A stretch of DNA of 64,000 bases, taken from NCBI GenBank assembly GCA_034401795.1, contig CM067374.1:96350140-96414139 (forward strand), given 5' to 3'. Under the pieces are notes generated by a model. That model made no database searches. It was not told the DNA's origin and saw only the letters and a program-made list of their open reading frames with translations. The position numbers and the translations under genes are program-made. The stretch comes from Chaetoderma sp. LZ-2023a. Lineage: Eukaryota > Mollusca > Caudofoveata > Chaetodermatida > Chaetodermatidae. Positions 23,346-34,195 of this stretch are shown piece after piece (position 1 is the stretch's first letter; each line of letters begins with the position of its first letter).

Positions 23346-23657
23346 GTTCTAGTTATTTTTGACCGGAAATTGTTGGTGTTTATAAGAGTAACAATTTTCT
23401 ATCAATTTTCTCAAGACAATCAGCAGGTCATTCATTGTAGTACAACTTGCTGAAGATATTTCAAGCAATTAGTTGATTGGCAGCTGTTGCCGACTAAGCT
23501 GGCAACAATAATATTGTCAAACTATTCTCAGAATAATGAGTGACATGTTTTCAGTATTGTTCCCGAACAAATGTATGTACAATTAGTGTGGCCGAATAGT
23601 CATATACATTATCGAGCTCCGGTTTGAAATTTGTTCGAACTTCAATAATTAGACATT

Positions 23658-23890
23658 TTAACCCTTTGACAGTCAAGCCGGCCAATACCAGCCTCTTTTA
23701 TGGTCTTGTGGAATGGCTGTTTACAAGAAGAGCATTTATGAAAATTTGCCACTGGAATAACTGGCTTGATAACTGAGCCAGTCATTCCAGTGATAAGTTT
23801 TCAAAAATTATATTCTCTTGGCATGTAAATAGACATTCAATAGGCAGATATTAAAATTCTCTTGAACAAATATGACCATTAAAGGGTTAA
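23658..23890. mobile_element. Type A MITE
   Basis: Ends TTAACCCTTTGACAG and CCATTAAAGGGTTAA. Apex GGCTTGATAACTGAGCC. Confidence 0.87.
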
Positions 23891-23908
23891 GTGACAAATG
23901 CTAATTTA

Positions 23909-24123
23909 TTAACCCTTACCACTCTGGTGTCAAAACTTTAAATTTTCAAATTAAATTAAAAGATGAACTGGTTTTCATTTTTCAACAAATTTGGTGGGAG
24001 ATGGTGCTGTCGTAGACAACAACATCTACCAAAATTGTTGAAAAATGTACACCAGGTTCTGTGATATTGACTAGATATTGACTAGTAAAAGATAGAATAT
24101 TGACATCAGAGTGGTAGGGTTAA
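23909..24123. mobile_element. Type C MITE
   Basis: Ends TTAACCCTTACCACTC and GTGGTAGGGTTAA. Inserted only 18 bp from the previous type A MITE. Confidence 0.82.
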
Positions 24124-25135
24124 GTCACTTATTGCCTTCAGAAAATATCTTCATTTCATTGTAAATCAGTAGGTAATCATGCCATTTCAAATCATTGCAT
24201 GTCAGATCATGCATGTACTTGGCAGCCCTCCTGGTCTTTGGTAATATTATTTCTCACTGGATCTCGATTGTATTGGGCTATCAACTTTTACATACAATTG
24301 TTGCGTAAAAATACTGAAATTCTTCTGAATATTCTGAAAACAATTTGACAAAGTTATTGCTGCCTTAGTGAACAGCGACCGTCAACCAAGGTGCTCGAAA
24401 TATCTTCAGAAAGTGTTACTATATTTAAACTTCTGCTGATTATCTTTATAGCAATTTGATGGAAAGTTGTTGCTGCTATAAGCCGAAATAATTTTCAGTT
24501 AACTTGTTATAAAAATTATTTTCCAAGCACATTTGCCTTACAAACAACAGGAGATGCACAATTAGTATTGAACTGGTATGTTATATCTATGCCCTAATGA
24601 GGCTGAGAAGGCAATAAATGAAGTATTTTCATTATCACTAGGGGAATGGTCACTAGGGGAATGGTTTTATATTGAGCATTGCACAAATAAGCAACACTTC
24701 CAGATAACTATGGCTACAAATATCAATGTGAAATGGTGACTTTGAAGAAGACAATCGTCACTGACAGGGTTCTGCCGAGGCAGCGCCCTTGCACCAATAG
24801 CGCAAAGAAAAACCCAATGACACAATACAAATTCATATTCCATTCATGGGCCGGTCGGCGCAAAGCAATTCCACACTACAACATCATTCTATTAGTTATG
24901 TAGAAATAGAAAGTTGACATTTCCTCATTAGAATGTATGATTTCTCGGGTGTTGCATATAGCAGCTTTCAGGTATTGTATGCACCCATTTCTATAGAATG
25001 AGAAACAACCAAATAAAGACATTAACTTTCATTCGCCTAGCGCTCAGAACAAAAGTTTCCGAGTCTTAGGGACTTGGTTATCGCTGTTGTTAAACAAATT
25101 TTACGATTATTCTTCACTTTAAATTTCTAAAAGAA
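24124..25135. other. AT-rich with B remnants
   Basis: Half hairpins at about 24325-24400 and 24436-24515. Nothing else recognised. Confidence 0.45.
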
Positions 25136-25429
25136 ATGATGGATTGCTCAAATAAAGGGCTACAGCAGACATTGTTAAACTTTTTCCCCAAAAAGTTAAA
25201 ACATAACTGTGACATTAACATGAGCGAAATAGTAGCCATGATGACAATGCGTGAAACTATTGAAGGCGCTGAGCAAAAGAAAATGGAGAAAACGTATGCA
25301 AATTTTGACAGTAATGTTGACCGGTGTGTTAACCACCTGACTGCTGAGTTTTTACAGGCGACATATTCCAATTGTTATATCTCTGGATCAGCTAAATATT
25401 TTGTAAACAATTTGCCTGAAAGTTGTTGA
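25136..25429 (+). CDS. Unrecognised 97-codon open frame with PIP-box-like start
   Basis: The N-terminal part contains QQTLLNFFPKK, which fits the PCNA-interacting pattern QxxLxxFF. The middle (MSEIVAMMTMRETIEGAE) is not recognised. The last third runs into a B hairpin that begins near 25393, so the natural end, if there was a gene, is lost. It may be a fragment of a transposon protein (some pogo-type transposases bind PCNA) or simply chance. No splice signals or neighbours support it. Confidence 0.15.
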   Translation: MMDCSNKGLQQTLLNFFPKKLKHNCDINMSEIVAMMTMRETIEGAEQKKMEKTYANFDSNVDRCVNHLTAEFLQATYSNCYISGSAKYFVNNLPESC

Positions 25430-26019
25430 TGGCTAAGCTAAGTCAAATTGTTTTCAAAATATTCAAGTCAACAGTTTTTACTCATTGTAATTATTGTCTC
25501 GTGGCTTATATATAGCCAGTGAGGTAAGGAATAGCATACATGTACAAATGGACCAGGACCAGGATAAGACCATAGGAAAGGCACTATATTCTGTAAAGAT
25601 TTGAAAGATGGCTAAACCTTTTCTCAGATCATACCGGCCAATATACATTTGATCCATAAGATTCAGAAAATGGCCCAGCTATCTTTCACTAGTGATGGGC
25701 TATTGGGCCCACTAAATGAATTTCTTGGCAGATCCCTGCATTGAACTTGTATAAAGATTTGTTTATAGGCTTAATGCGCGAAGGTGACCTTAAAAGCGTT
25801 GTTGAGGGTGACCTTAAAAGCGTTGTTGATAGCTTGACCTCTAGATGACCTGGAATATGTTTGAATATTTAATATTTAGTACTTGAATAAGCGTTAGGTT
25901 AACCCAGTCTTACATGTATTGACCGGTGGCTGGCCACTCATTTATTTGCATGATAACTGAACTTGACCACATTTTATTTAACACAATCCAGTAGCTTAGT
26001 TATTAAGCATACAGAAGTT
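25430..26019. other. No gene; short direct repeat
   Basis: A direct repeat of GGTGACCTTAAAAGCGTTGT at 25785-25831 is the only structure noted. Confidence 0.5.
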
Positions 26020-26256
26020 TTAGCCCTTTAACACTCATATCAGCCAAAAATGCCTTCTGCAGTGCTCTTGAGAAATTTCCATTTGCAGACCAAAAGAAGA
26101 CTATTTTTTTAATTTTACCACTGGAATGACTGGCTCGATGACCGAGCTAGTCATTCCAATGGTAAATTTTCAAAAATAATCTTTTTGGCCTGCAAATGGA
26201 CATTTTCTATGGGAACATTGAAATTTTTGTGAACTAATCGAGGGTTAAAGGGTTAA
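26020..26256. mobile_element. Type A MITE
   Basis: Ends TTAGCCCTTTAACAC and GGGTTAAAGGGTTAA. Apex GGCTCGATGACCGAGC. Confidence 0.86.
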
Positions 26257-26307
26257 AACCCACCTTATACCATTCAGTTTCACGTCAAAGAAATTTAGCA
26301 GTTTAAC

Positions 26308-26510
26308 TATCTGACTGCTGCAAGCCACCAGGTAATAATTTCAATGCGCAATGACTGGATCTGCTGAATATTTTGAAAACAGTTTGGCTGAAAGTTGTTG
26401 GTAGCTTGGCCAGCAATAACTTTCAGTCAAATTGCTTTTAAAATATTCAACATTTCCAGAGTTAGACCCCATGAAAAATGTAGTCTGCAGAAATTCAGCA
26501 GGCAGACAGT
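26308..26510. mobile_element. G-type repeat with B core
   Basis: Left flank TGCAAGCCACCAGGTAAT and CAATGCGCAATGACTGG, B hairpin 26359-26453, right flank with GTAGTCTGCAGAAATTC. The same flanks surround the hairpin at 29230-29450. Confidence 0.6.
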
Positions 26511-26649
26511 TGAAATCAAATGCTAAAATTTGTATTATTGAAAGGTAGAGTGTATAAATATCAAAAGCCATTTTCAAAATTCCAACAGGATATTGCAAAG
26601 GCCTTGATTCATCCATCTGTATACATGTATCTGTCAAGTTATCTCCTCC

Positions 26650-27060
26650 AAAACTTTATAGCTGAATTCAACCAAGTTTGTTATGTGAGTTACCCATTGC
26701 TCATATGATTGCAGATTACAAGATGACATTTATATTTGGCTGCGGCTGCCGCCTGACATGCCTCAGGAGCAGTGGTTAGGGTCAAAAGTTCAAATGTCAT
26801 AACAATTCTGTCCAATCACTCTATCTGTTTCAAAACCATTTGTTGGAATTCATCCTAATAAGCTAAATGTGCATTACCCACATCATCGCAGAGTGCTACA
26901 TGACATTTATATTTGTCTAGACCCCTAAATGTGGGTGGGAGAGACAGGATACAGGGTCAAAATGTCAAATATTATACAAAATTCATCTATCACACTATAT
27001 CCTCTGAAACTGTTTGGTGGAATTCAACCAAATTTTTTTATGTGAGTTATCCATTGATTG
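26650..27060 (+). repeat. J-type dispersed repeat
   Basis: Two internal units with GGAATTCA.CC.AA, TATGTGAGTTA and GATGACATTTATATTTGG-type words. Confidence 0.55.
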
Positions 27061-27149
27061 CAGATTTCCAATAAACTCCACCCCTGAGATTGGCAGGGTC
27101 GGCTCAGGGCAGAAAATCCCTAATCCCTCCCTGCTCCGTCGCTTTTGTT

Positions 27150-27345
27150 AGCTCACCTGGCCAGAATGGCCAAGTAACCTTATGCAATGTCGACCATCGG
27201 TCAACTTTGCTTTAAAACATACATGTATCTCCACCTAAATGGCTTGGGGGATTTTAACCAAATTTGGCTGGAATGATTCTATGATTGTATAGGCTCCAGA
27301 ACTTCAATATTCATAATTATTATGAGCCCTTTAAAATGGTACTCC
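27150..27345 (+). repeat. F-type repeat, 5' fragment
   Basis: TTAGCTCACCTGGCCAGAA start with CATCGGTCAAC, as at 53085 and 44538. Confidence 0.6.
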
Positions 27346-27489
27346 TTCATCAATGGCCTGATTTCAATGCAAGTTGGGGTCTATTCAGAGTTTTGGATAT
27401 GGATTATTTCTTTGGCAACAATTTAGGATTTTCTGAGCATTTTTTGGAAAGCCTTTAAAGAAAAATCCTTTATCAATGGCACAATTTCA

Positions 27490-27783
27490 ATGAGACTAAG
27501 GTGGAATGATCCTAGTGTGGTACACTTCACACTTCTAATGAGACTAAGGTGGAATGATCCTAGTGTGGTACACTTCACACTTCTAATGAGACTAAGGTGG
27601 AATGATCCTAGTGTGGTACACTTCACACTTCTAATGAGACTAAGGTGGAATGATCCTAGTGTGGTACACTTCACACTTCTAATGAGACTAAGGTGGAATG
27701 ATCCTAGTGTGGTACACTTCACACTTCTAATGAGACTAAGGTGGAATGATCCTAGTGTGGTACACTTCACACTTCTAATGAGA
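27490..27783. repeat. 48-bp minisatellite, six perfect copies
   Basis: Six identical 48-bp units, then six bases of a seventh. Each unit contains the inverted pair AGTGTG/CACACT. Because 48 is divisible by 3 both strands read open through the array (16-residue repeats), but this is a by-product. It lies about 220 bp upstream of exon 1. Confidence 0.97.
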
Positions 27784-28002
27784 ATTTGGATTTGTAAATT
27801 TATTTGGTGGCCATCTTGTATTTCCAAATATCTCCAGGAAATGGTTTAAAATATTACGTCTAAAATGGCCGGCCATAATTTCTACTTTTAAAACTTAGAT
27901 TTCTGTCTTTCTGACCAGAACTCTTGAATTTCTGACAAAAAATGTATAGGAGTCTGTCTACATGTAGTATATGATTCTTTGTACTTTATTTTCTTTCTCC
28001 AG

Positions 28003-28131
28003 ACAAAACTTCCAAATCGGCCTGAGGTGATCCGTGGTGAGCCTTTGACTGCTCAACAATGGTCAATGCATATGAACAGCGATGGTCAGGTCACCGAAGT
28101 GGATGCTGTCAAACAGATCATCTTCAGAGGA
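28003..28131 (+). CDS. TBC1D15: TBC1D15-like exon 1 of those visible (pre-TBC segment)
   Basis: The exon is preceded by a pyrimidine tract with TTTCTCCAG and followed by GTAAGT. It encodes 43 codons in phase 0 at both ends, from TKLPNRPEV to IIFRG. This is the linker just before the TBC domain; relatives have a similar proline-rich start, then an EPL..EEW block and an IFRGG end. It is an internal exon, so an upstream exon must exist, and I could not find it in the preceding 28 kb. A perfect 48-bp minisatellite lies about 220 bp upstream in the intron. Confidence 0.93.
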
Positions 28132-28339
28132 GTAAGTTAACAAACAATTAACATGATGAATTCTCGAAGCCTCGCTCCAGTGGAGATAAGCATGAAATAT
28201 GTCAATTATTCTTGAAAAGCCATAGAGTTATTGCTTTCAGTAAAATTGTTTTCAGAATAAGTAGCAATTTCAGATAAATTATCTGTGGAACAAATGACCA
28301 AAAATTATAAAACATGAAACCAAAATCCTCTTGATAGTA

Positions 28340-28412
28340 TTAACCCTTTAACCCTTACCACTCTGGATGTGAAAATTTAAAATTTTCAAATTAAAATAAA
28401 AGATGAACTGGC
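28340..28412. mobile_element. Type C MITE fragment
   Basis: TTAACCCTTTAACCCTTACC, then AGATGAACTGG. The hairpin and right end are missing. Confidence 0.55.
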
Positions 28413-28547
28413 GTTCGTGTGTCGTAGAGGTCACAAGGTTAAAGTTGAGGTCACTGTGACGTTGGTACAAAAATATTTTCAGCGTTAAGTTTTTGCTCAT
28501 TTTATATATTTCACGATTGTGACACTTTAATGCATAACAGATTTGAC

Positions 28548-28921
28548 GGACCTTTCCACTTTATTTATCCAGCATATGACGTCATAATCAACTACGTGAC
28601 GTGTAGAATAACATAATGAATAGCATCATTATGTCGTGGATAAGTACGTCATCAACGCATATTTGAAGACGGACTATGCGTTGTTGTACGAATTATATGA
28701 TAATGCTATTATTTACTATTTAATACATATTCTGTTGAAATTTTGAAATAGGCAGCAACAACACCCAGTCAAATTAGTTACAAAATATTCAATAGCTTAC
28801 CTGCATAGTTTTCAGGAAATTGATAGTTAGGGCATTCAGGGATCGATCAATCCCAACATGGCGAAGTGTGGGTGGAGCTTAGCTAGAAGTGGGCATGGCA
28901 TCGCTAAAACTGGAAAGGTCC
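28548..28921 (-). mobile_element. D-type MITE in intron 1
   Basis: Ends GGACCTTTCCACT and ACTGGAAAGGTCC. Contains one TGACGTCA (about 28578) and a decayed B core. At its right end two 21-bp units (28877-28918) match the tandem array at 46461-46603. Confidence 0.85.
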
Positions 28922-29229
28922 ATGCATTCTGTGGAAGTATTGTTCAAAAAGTCTTCTCTTGGCCTGAAAATGAACGTTCACTATTCTTAAATTGCGATTT
29001 TCCTGACCAAATGTTAAGTCAAATACTATGAAATTTGGCCATAATTTAACAAATACAAGGTTCAAACAAAAATGCCTTTGAGAATGGTCTTTGGAAAGAT
29101 GTTCATTTGTATGTCAAAGGAAGATCATTGAATATATACTACTAAAATAATTCGATTTGTCATAAATAGATGTGTTGAGTTCTAAATATCCTTTGCTGGA
29201 TTACCAATCCAGATCTTACAAAATATATG

Positions 29230-29450
29230 TTACCAATTTGAAATTAACTGTGACTGCGGCAAGTCATCTGACAATAATTTAAATGGGCAATAACTCTGGA
29301 CATGCTGAATATTTTGAAAGCAATTTGACTGAAAGTTGTTCGTGGCTTATCCACCAACAACTTTCAGTCAAATTGTTTTCAAAATATTCAGCAGGCCCAG
29401 AGATAAACCTCGTGGCAAATGTAGTCTGCGAAACTCAGGAGACAGATATT
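29230..29450. mobile_element. G-type repeat with B core
   Basis: B hairpin at about 29300-29394 with perfect arms GACTGAAAGTTGTT..AACAACTTTCAGTC. The same flanks as at 26308-26510. Confidence 0.65.
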
Positions 29451-29984
29451 TAACGATGAATACTCTATTCTTTAGAACATTTACGGTAGCTCTATAGATT
29501 TCCTCACCGGTCACTACAATTGTTTTTGTATTGTAAATTATTGAATATGCCATGTACTTAACCCTTGTATCTCTGTAATGCCTCAGCTTCAATTTATTAG
29601 GAGCTGTATACTTAGATTGGATACAGGCTGGATACGTTCATGATAATTCAAGTTAAAGTTTGTTGCTACCTTATATGCAGTAACAATGGCCATTTAAATT
29701 ATTTTTAAAATACCGGATGGAATATTGTCTTTGTCATAATAGCATTGTTTCCAACTAAAGCGTAATAATGTCTGAGATGAAAGTTATAGAAGCCATCACC
29801 GGTCACATTCACCAGCACTACATTTATGCAGGTTATTGATTCAACATGTTGACATTACATGCTTTGGTACTAACGTTGCGCAGAGAATATTAATGTTACA
29901 CGCCTGCGTACATTCATGTGGCACGCACGCATGCTCACGCACTCATGCACAACCCTGCACAACACCAGTCTCTGTTTGTCCATC

Positions 29985-30215
29985 CATTAAACCTTTTAAC
30001 ACTCATATCAGACAAAAACGCCGTGTGCAGTAGTCTTGATAAATGTCCATTTGTAGACTAAGAGAAGACTATTTTTGAAAACTTACCACTGGAATGACTG
30101 GCTCGATAACCGAGCCAGTAATTCCAGTGGTAAATTTTCAAAAATAGCCTTCTCTTGGTCTGCAAATGGACATTTTCTATAGGAAAATTTAAATTTTCTT
30201 CAAAAGATATGGGTC
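29985..30215. mobile_element. Type A MITE
   Basis: Left end TTAAACCTTTTAACAC. Apex GGCTCGATAACCGAGCC. The right end is decayed (no GGGTTAA). Confidence 0.75.
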
Positions 30216-30955
30216 AAAGCCCTTGGAATGCTGGTGTCTTAATTTCAAGACACTTATGCAGGAAAGTGGGTGAATATATTAAAGCTAACTGTCTCATTCA
30301 CTAGGTAAAAAGACATGCGTTTTATATTTTTTTACGGGTACCTAAGCTTATTTTAAAATTTCAAGGAGGTCTATTAAACAATACAATGTGTTTACAATAC
30401 TTACCATGCCTACATATGCAGATATAGCATCAATGGAATAGAGTGTGGTGGAATGATCTCAACTTTTTTGGGGCCAAAAAATTGTTTAATTTAGACTCTG
30501 AGAAATGATGTCAGGCGGTTTTAACGACATTGTAATATACTTGCTGCATTAAAATCAGTATGAACATTTAACTTTAAGTATACAATCTAGATTTGATCAA
30601 TTATTAGAAAACTGTGTCACTGGGTATTGGGTGGGATGGGGCAGGAGTTTGTGTATGTTCGTCTGCGGAAATTGTTTTATTCGATAACTACTTTTGCTTG
30701 GAGTATCGTGACGAAACATCATGGGAAGGTTGGTTAGCATAGTAGAGAAATTTTATGGGTCAGTCGGTAATACCATCCATCCATCCATCTGTCTTTTTGA
30801 CTTTGTCATCATTTGCTTTATATCATCCAGTTATCTTCGATTTTGAAAAGGATTTCAGTGTGTCCAAACGTTCATACGCATAAACTTTTGAAATCTATAT
30901 TGCACAAATATGATGTGTCAAAAACATACTATATTAGATTGACTCATTCTTTATG
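30216..30955. other. No recognisable feature
   Basis: Intronic AT-rich DNA, with a short CCATCCATCCATC run near 30776. Confidence 0.5.
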
Positions 30956-30959
30956 TATC

Positions 30960-32080
30960 GCAAACAATGTGTAGTATTCAATGGTGCTAAATCAAACGTC
31001 GCCGAGGTTGTGTCTGGTTTACCTTAGAGAAGACCAGCTACTGTTTTAAGTACACATAAATGAGATAGTCCAGTTCCTCCGAGATCAGCCTATTTGCTGA
31101 CGATTGTGTGTTACTGGGAAATTGCTGAGCCTAAGGACTGTGACGCACTCCAACAAGACATAAACATGTTAGGTAATGGACCTTTTCATTTTTAGCTATG
31201 CCCCGCCCATCACTAGCTAAGCTCCACCCACACTTCGCTGTGTTGGGATTGATCGATCCCCAAATGCTCTAGCTATCAATTTCCCGAAAACTATACAGGG
31301 AAGCTGTTGAATATTTTGTAACTAATTAGACTGGGTGCTGTTGCTGCCTATGGCAGCAACAGCGCCCAGTCAAGTTAGTTTCAAAATATTCAACATAATA
31401 TTCATAAAATAGTAAAAGCAAACAATTTGTACAACAAAGCATAGACCGTCTTCAAATATGCGTTCGTGATGTACTTATCAACGTCATTCATGACGTCATT
31501 CATTATGATGTCATTTTACACATCGCGCTGTTCATTATGACGTCATATGATGGGTGGGTACTCTGGAAAGGTGAATTGTGCTAGCACTTGGGGAATGCGC
31601 TTCCAAACTAGCAAAATGCGACATGGTGTGCCTGATCAGGAAAAGAACAACCATCAAATTTGACTACATACTAAAAAGAACAAGTCTAAATTTGGGACCA
31701 TCATCAAATAACTCTTCAGGACAAAGTAGAGAATGTTAAGAACCGTGCGGCTACATTTATCACATTAAACTATTACTATGAACCAAGCAGTAGCCTATGA
31801 CATATATAATGGAAATCCTAAAACATACAGAAGGAAACAAAGCGGTGTTATTTTGTTCCACAAAGGTCTACAGCAACAAGCAAAAATACCATTAAGCATT
31901 CTGCAGACGCCAATTTGAAAAAACAAAAGCATGCACAACAGCCACTTAAAACAAATTTATGCTAGAATGGATGTCTTTCTATTCATCTTTATTCTCAGTA
32001 TGATAAAGGATTGGAACAAACTATCACATGATCTTCTAATCAATTCAGAAAGCAAATCCTAGTAGTAAATTTACAGAACT
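30960..32080 (+). pseudogene. CR1-like LINE reverse transcriptase relic
   Basis: Conceptual fragments in several frames follow the C-terminal half of a non-LTR reverse transcriptase: VVFNGAKSN..VVSGLP, then STHINEIVQFL, then LFADDCVLLGN (the catalytic F/YADD box), DCDALQQDINML, then after a D insertion SKCDMVCLIRKRTT and FDYILKRTSLNLG, then VKNRAATFITLNYYYEPSS, and a terminal QIYARMDVFLF..IKDWNKLSHD. That last block is typical of CR1-like ends. Several frameshifts and stops, so nonfunctional. No RNase H domain. It lies in intron 1, sense to the gene. Confidence 0.85.
31177..31572 (+). mobile_element. D-type MITE inside the LINE relic
   Basis: Ends GGACCTTTTCATTTT and CTGGAAAGGT. B hairpin at about 31306-31396 is nearly perfect (GTTGCTGCCTATGGCAGCAAC). 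Two TGACGTCA motifs. It separates INML from the SKCDMVC block of the reverse transcriptase. Confidence 0.88.
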
Positions 32081-32245
32081 AATCATGGGGAAACAACATA
32101 TCTACCGTAGGTAGTTGATGAATGCACAGTGAAATAACGTCCTCTGGATGTTTCACCATAACGAATCAAGATCAAGAAGATAGCCTAGTAAAACCTGTGT
32201 AAAATCTATTGCAACTTTCATAATCTATATGAATTCTCTTTACAG

Positions 32246-32349
32246 GGTGTCGACTCAGCCATTCGGATAGAAATATGGAAGTTTTTATTAGGACTCTACG
32301 AATGGGACTCCACATACAAAACACGAACAGAATCAAGAAAGCGAAAAGT
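32246..32349 (+). CDS. TBC1D15: TBC1D15-like exon 2 (start of TBC domain)
   Basis: The acceptor is TCTTTACAG and the donor GTAAGT. The 104 nt run from GVDSAIRIEIWKF through LLGLYEWDSTYKT to RKRKV, with the last valine codon completed by the first base of exon 3. It matches the first TBC helix (R/K..W.FLLG..WDST). A CA microsatellite starts about 50 bp downstream, in intron 2. The preceding intron holds a D-interrupted LINE relic. Confidence 0.95.
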
Positions 32350-32401
32350 GTAAGTATACAATAATAAAGAACAGAGAAATGTATAAGCTTGCAGACATGC
32401 A

Positions 32402-32432
32402 TGCACACACACACACACACACACACACACAG
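32402..32432 (+). repeat. (AC)n microsatellite
   Basis: About 15 CA units just after exon 2. Confidence 0.95.
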
Positions 32433-33807
32433 TCTAAAAACTAAAGCTACAGTACAGATCTTAGTTAGCTTTACTGTTTGACGAAGCAAAAACGAAACAA
32501 AAATGCGTCTTTTTCGCGTCAAAACCTCGTAGCGTTTCCAGGCGTGGCCAAACACCAAGCGCATTTTATTTATTTTATAGGCGCGTCTAACGGAAACTCT
32601 ACCCCCATCCTACAATATGTTAAACGTATCATGAAATATTTTAAACCCGTCACGGAAAAAGTCAAACGCGCAATCAAATGTATTCATTAACGCTACAAAG
32701 ATTCTTACTACGCGTCATTAAACATAAAGTGGAATCGGTCTATAGTCTGTCAAGGACCTGTACATGTAAATTTAAATTGCAATTGGAGCCGTATATGTGT
32801 TAAGTACATGCATCGCCTTTAGCTTTTTTTGTGGCTGTAAATGATAATTGTCGAAATGTCATCATCGTAATCAATCGTAATTTTGTATAAAATGGACGTG
32901 TTTGAACTCCGCACCTGGGTATTCTTTACTGAGTATGAAGCTAGTGTGATGGCTGTGCGTATATTTTAATAAATTTTCAATCCACAATTTCTTTTGAAAT
33001 CTGGATGAATAAACCAAGATATTCTCTGAAATGGGTTTATTACAATATAGTCTAATTTGAGCCGACGTAATAGGCATAACTTTTTAGAACAATATATGCA
33101 CCAGTTGCAGCTAGTGTTATGCCAAATTTGTCTTATAACGGAAAGGGAAGCGATTTACAAAATCTGCAAACCTGACATTCGGTTGTTTTCAATTTCGCTA
33201 TTTCATACATAATATGTAACCGAAAATATCCGCTTTTACATAGACATGCACATGCGTACATAGTTGTTTTACCCGTGCCTGGGGTGCGTTCAGGACTGTC
33301 AAAAACGTTTTCCATTATTAACTGAACACTGTACTGCGTAGAACGCGAACGTTCGCCGAACATTCACCTTCCTGAACTCACTCCAGGAGTATCTGAGTAC
33401 ATAACGTTATTACCCATTTTCGGCAACGAGTAGCACCGTCTGATTGGTCGAGAATACACGCATATTTAATCAGATCTAGCAAAGATGGCGTCAACTGTTT
33501 AGAAAATAACATATTATTGTGTGTGCAATTCATCAATCTACGCACATTTCGTGTATGCCACAGACTAAAAAGTAGACAGATAACACGGAATAACGAAACT
33601 GGCAATCAGAAAGTGTGATGCCTATATATTTGACTGCTTCGGCATCTTAACTCAGGCTTATTACTGACAGTGCTTGAAGTTAGTTATCTCGAAAACTGTA
33701 AACAAAGACATGCGTCGATGATCGAGTTTATCGGATTGTTTATCTTCAACATTGTTTTTTCTCGACCAGGACAAAATGGATATTATATACAATGGATATT
33801 ATATACA

Positions 33808-33810
<3 letters not shown>
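32433..33810. other. No gene; one segment shared with 38520-38720 in inverse
   Basis: AGCTACAGTACAGATCTTAG at about 32447 matches, on the other strand, TAAGATCAGTACTGTAGCT near 38680, with similar neighbours, so a dispersed repeat is present. CGAACGTTCG at 33347-33356 is palindromic. No family recognised. Confidence 0.45.

Positions 33811-33890
<80 letters not shown>
33811..33890. repeat. (TA)n microsatellite
   Basis: About 40 TA units, preceded by a doubled GGATATTATATACAAT. Confidence 0.97.
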
Positions 33891-33893
<3 letters not shown>

Positions 33894-33965
33894 TGTCTGA
33901 GGCTCTCTTGCGACAATCAATAACTTTCTCATTATCGGTGACATCACATTTACTTAAACAAGAAT

Positions 33966-34013
33966 GATAATGCAGGGTACTGGGCCAATATTGGCCTAGT
34001 AACCTGCATTATC
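33966..34013. repeat. 48-bp spacer-free palindrome
   Basis: GATAATGCAGGG at the left pairs with CCTGCATTATC at the right around GGCCAATATTGGCC, with two mismatches in 24 pairs and no loop. Confidence 0.95.
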
Positions 34014-34111
34014 AGGGAAATAGGCCCCAAATCTAAACCAATGAATTATCACATTTTACCAATTTGAACCTGAAATCCGAGAATTCCACTTTTACTGTCA
34101 TTATATAAGTA

Positions 34112-34195
34112 TGATGTTGAATATTTTGAAAGCAATTTGACTAGAAGCTGGCTTTCAGTCAAATTAGTTTCAAAATATTCACCAGAATTTTGACA
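34112..34195. repeat. B hairpin
   Basis: TTGAATATTTTGAAAGC arm and TTTCAAAATATTCACCAG arm. The GCTGCC apex is lost. Confidence 0.7.

Noticed and set aside
27490..27783. CRISPR-like direct repeats
   Set aside because: Units are contiguous with no spacers, in an animal genome next to an exon.
27423..27849. Long open frames on both strands (134 and 119 codons) with 16-residue repeats
   Set aside because: They come from a 48-bp minisatellite whose unit is a multiple of three; no start context, splice signals or family.
1..28002. Upstream exons of the TBC1D15-like gene
   Set aside because: They are expected, but I could not match any segment to the N-terminal half of the family by eye; a spliced protein-to-genome alignment would decide.
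33670..33967. Frames encoding long Tyr-Ile runs
   Set aside because: Translation of the (TA)n microsatellite.
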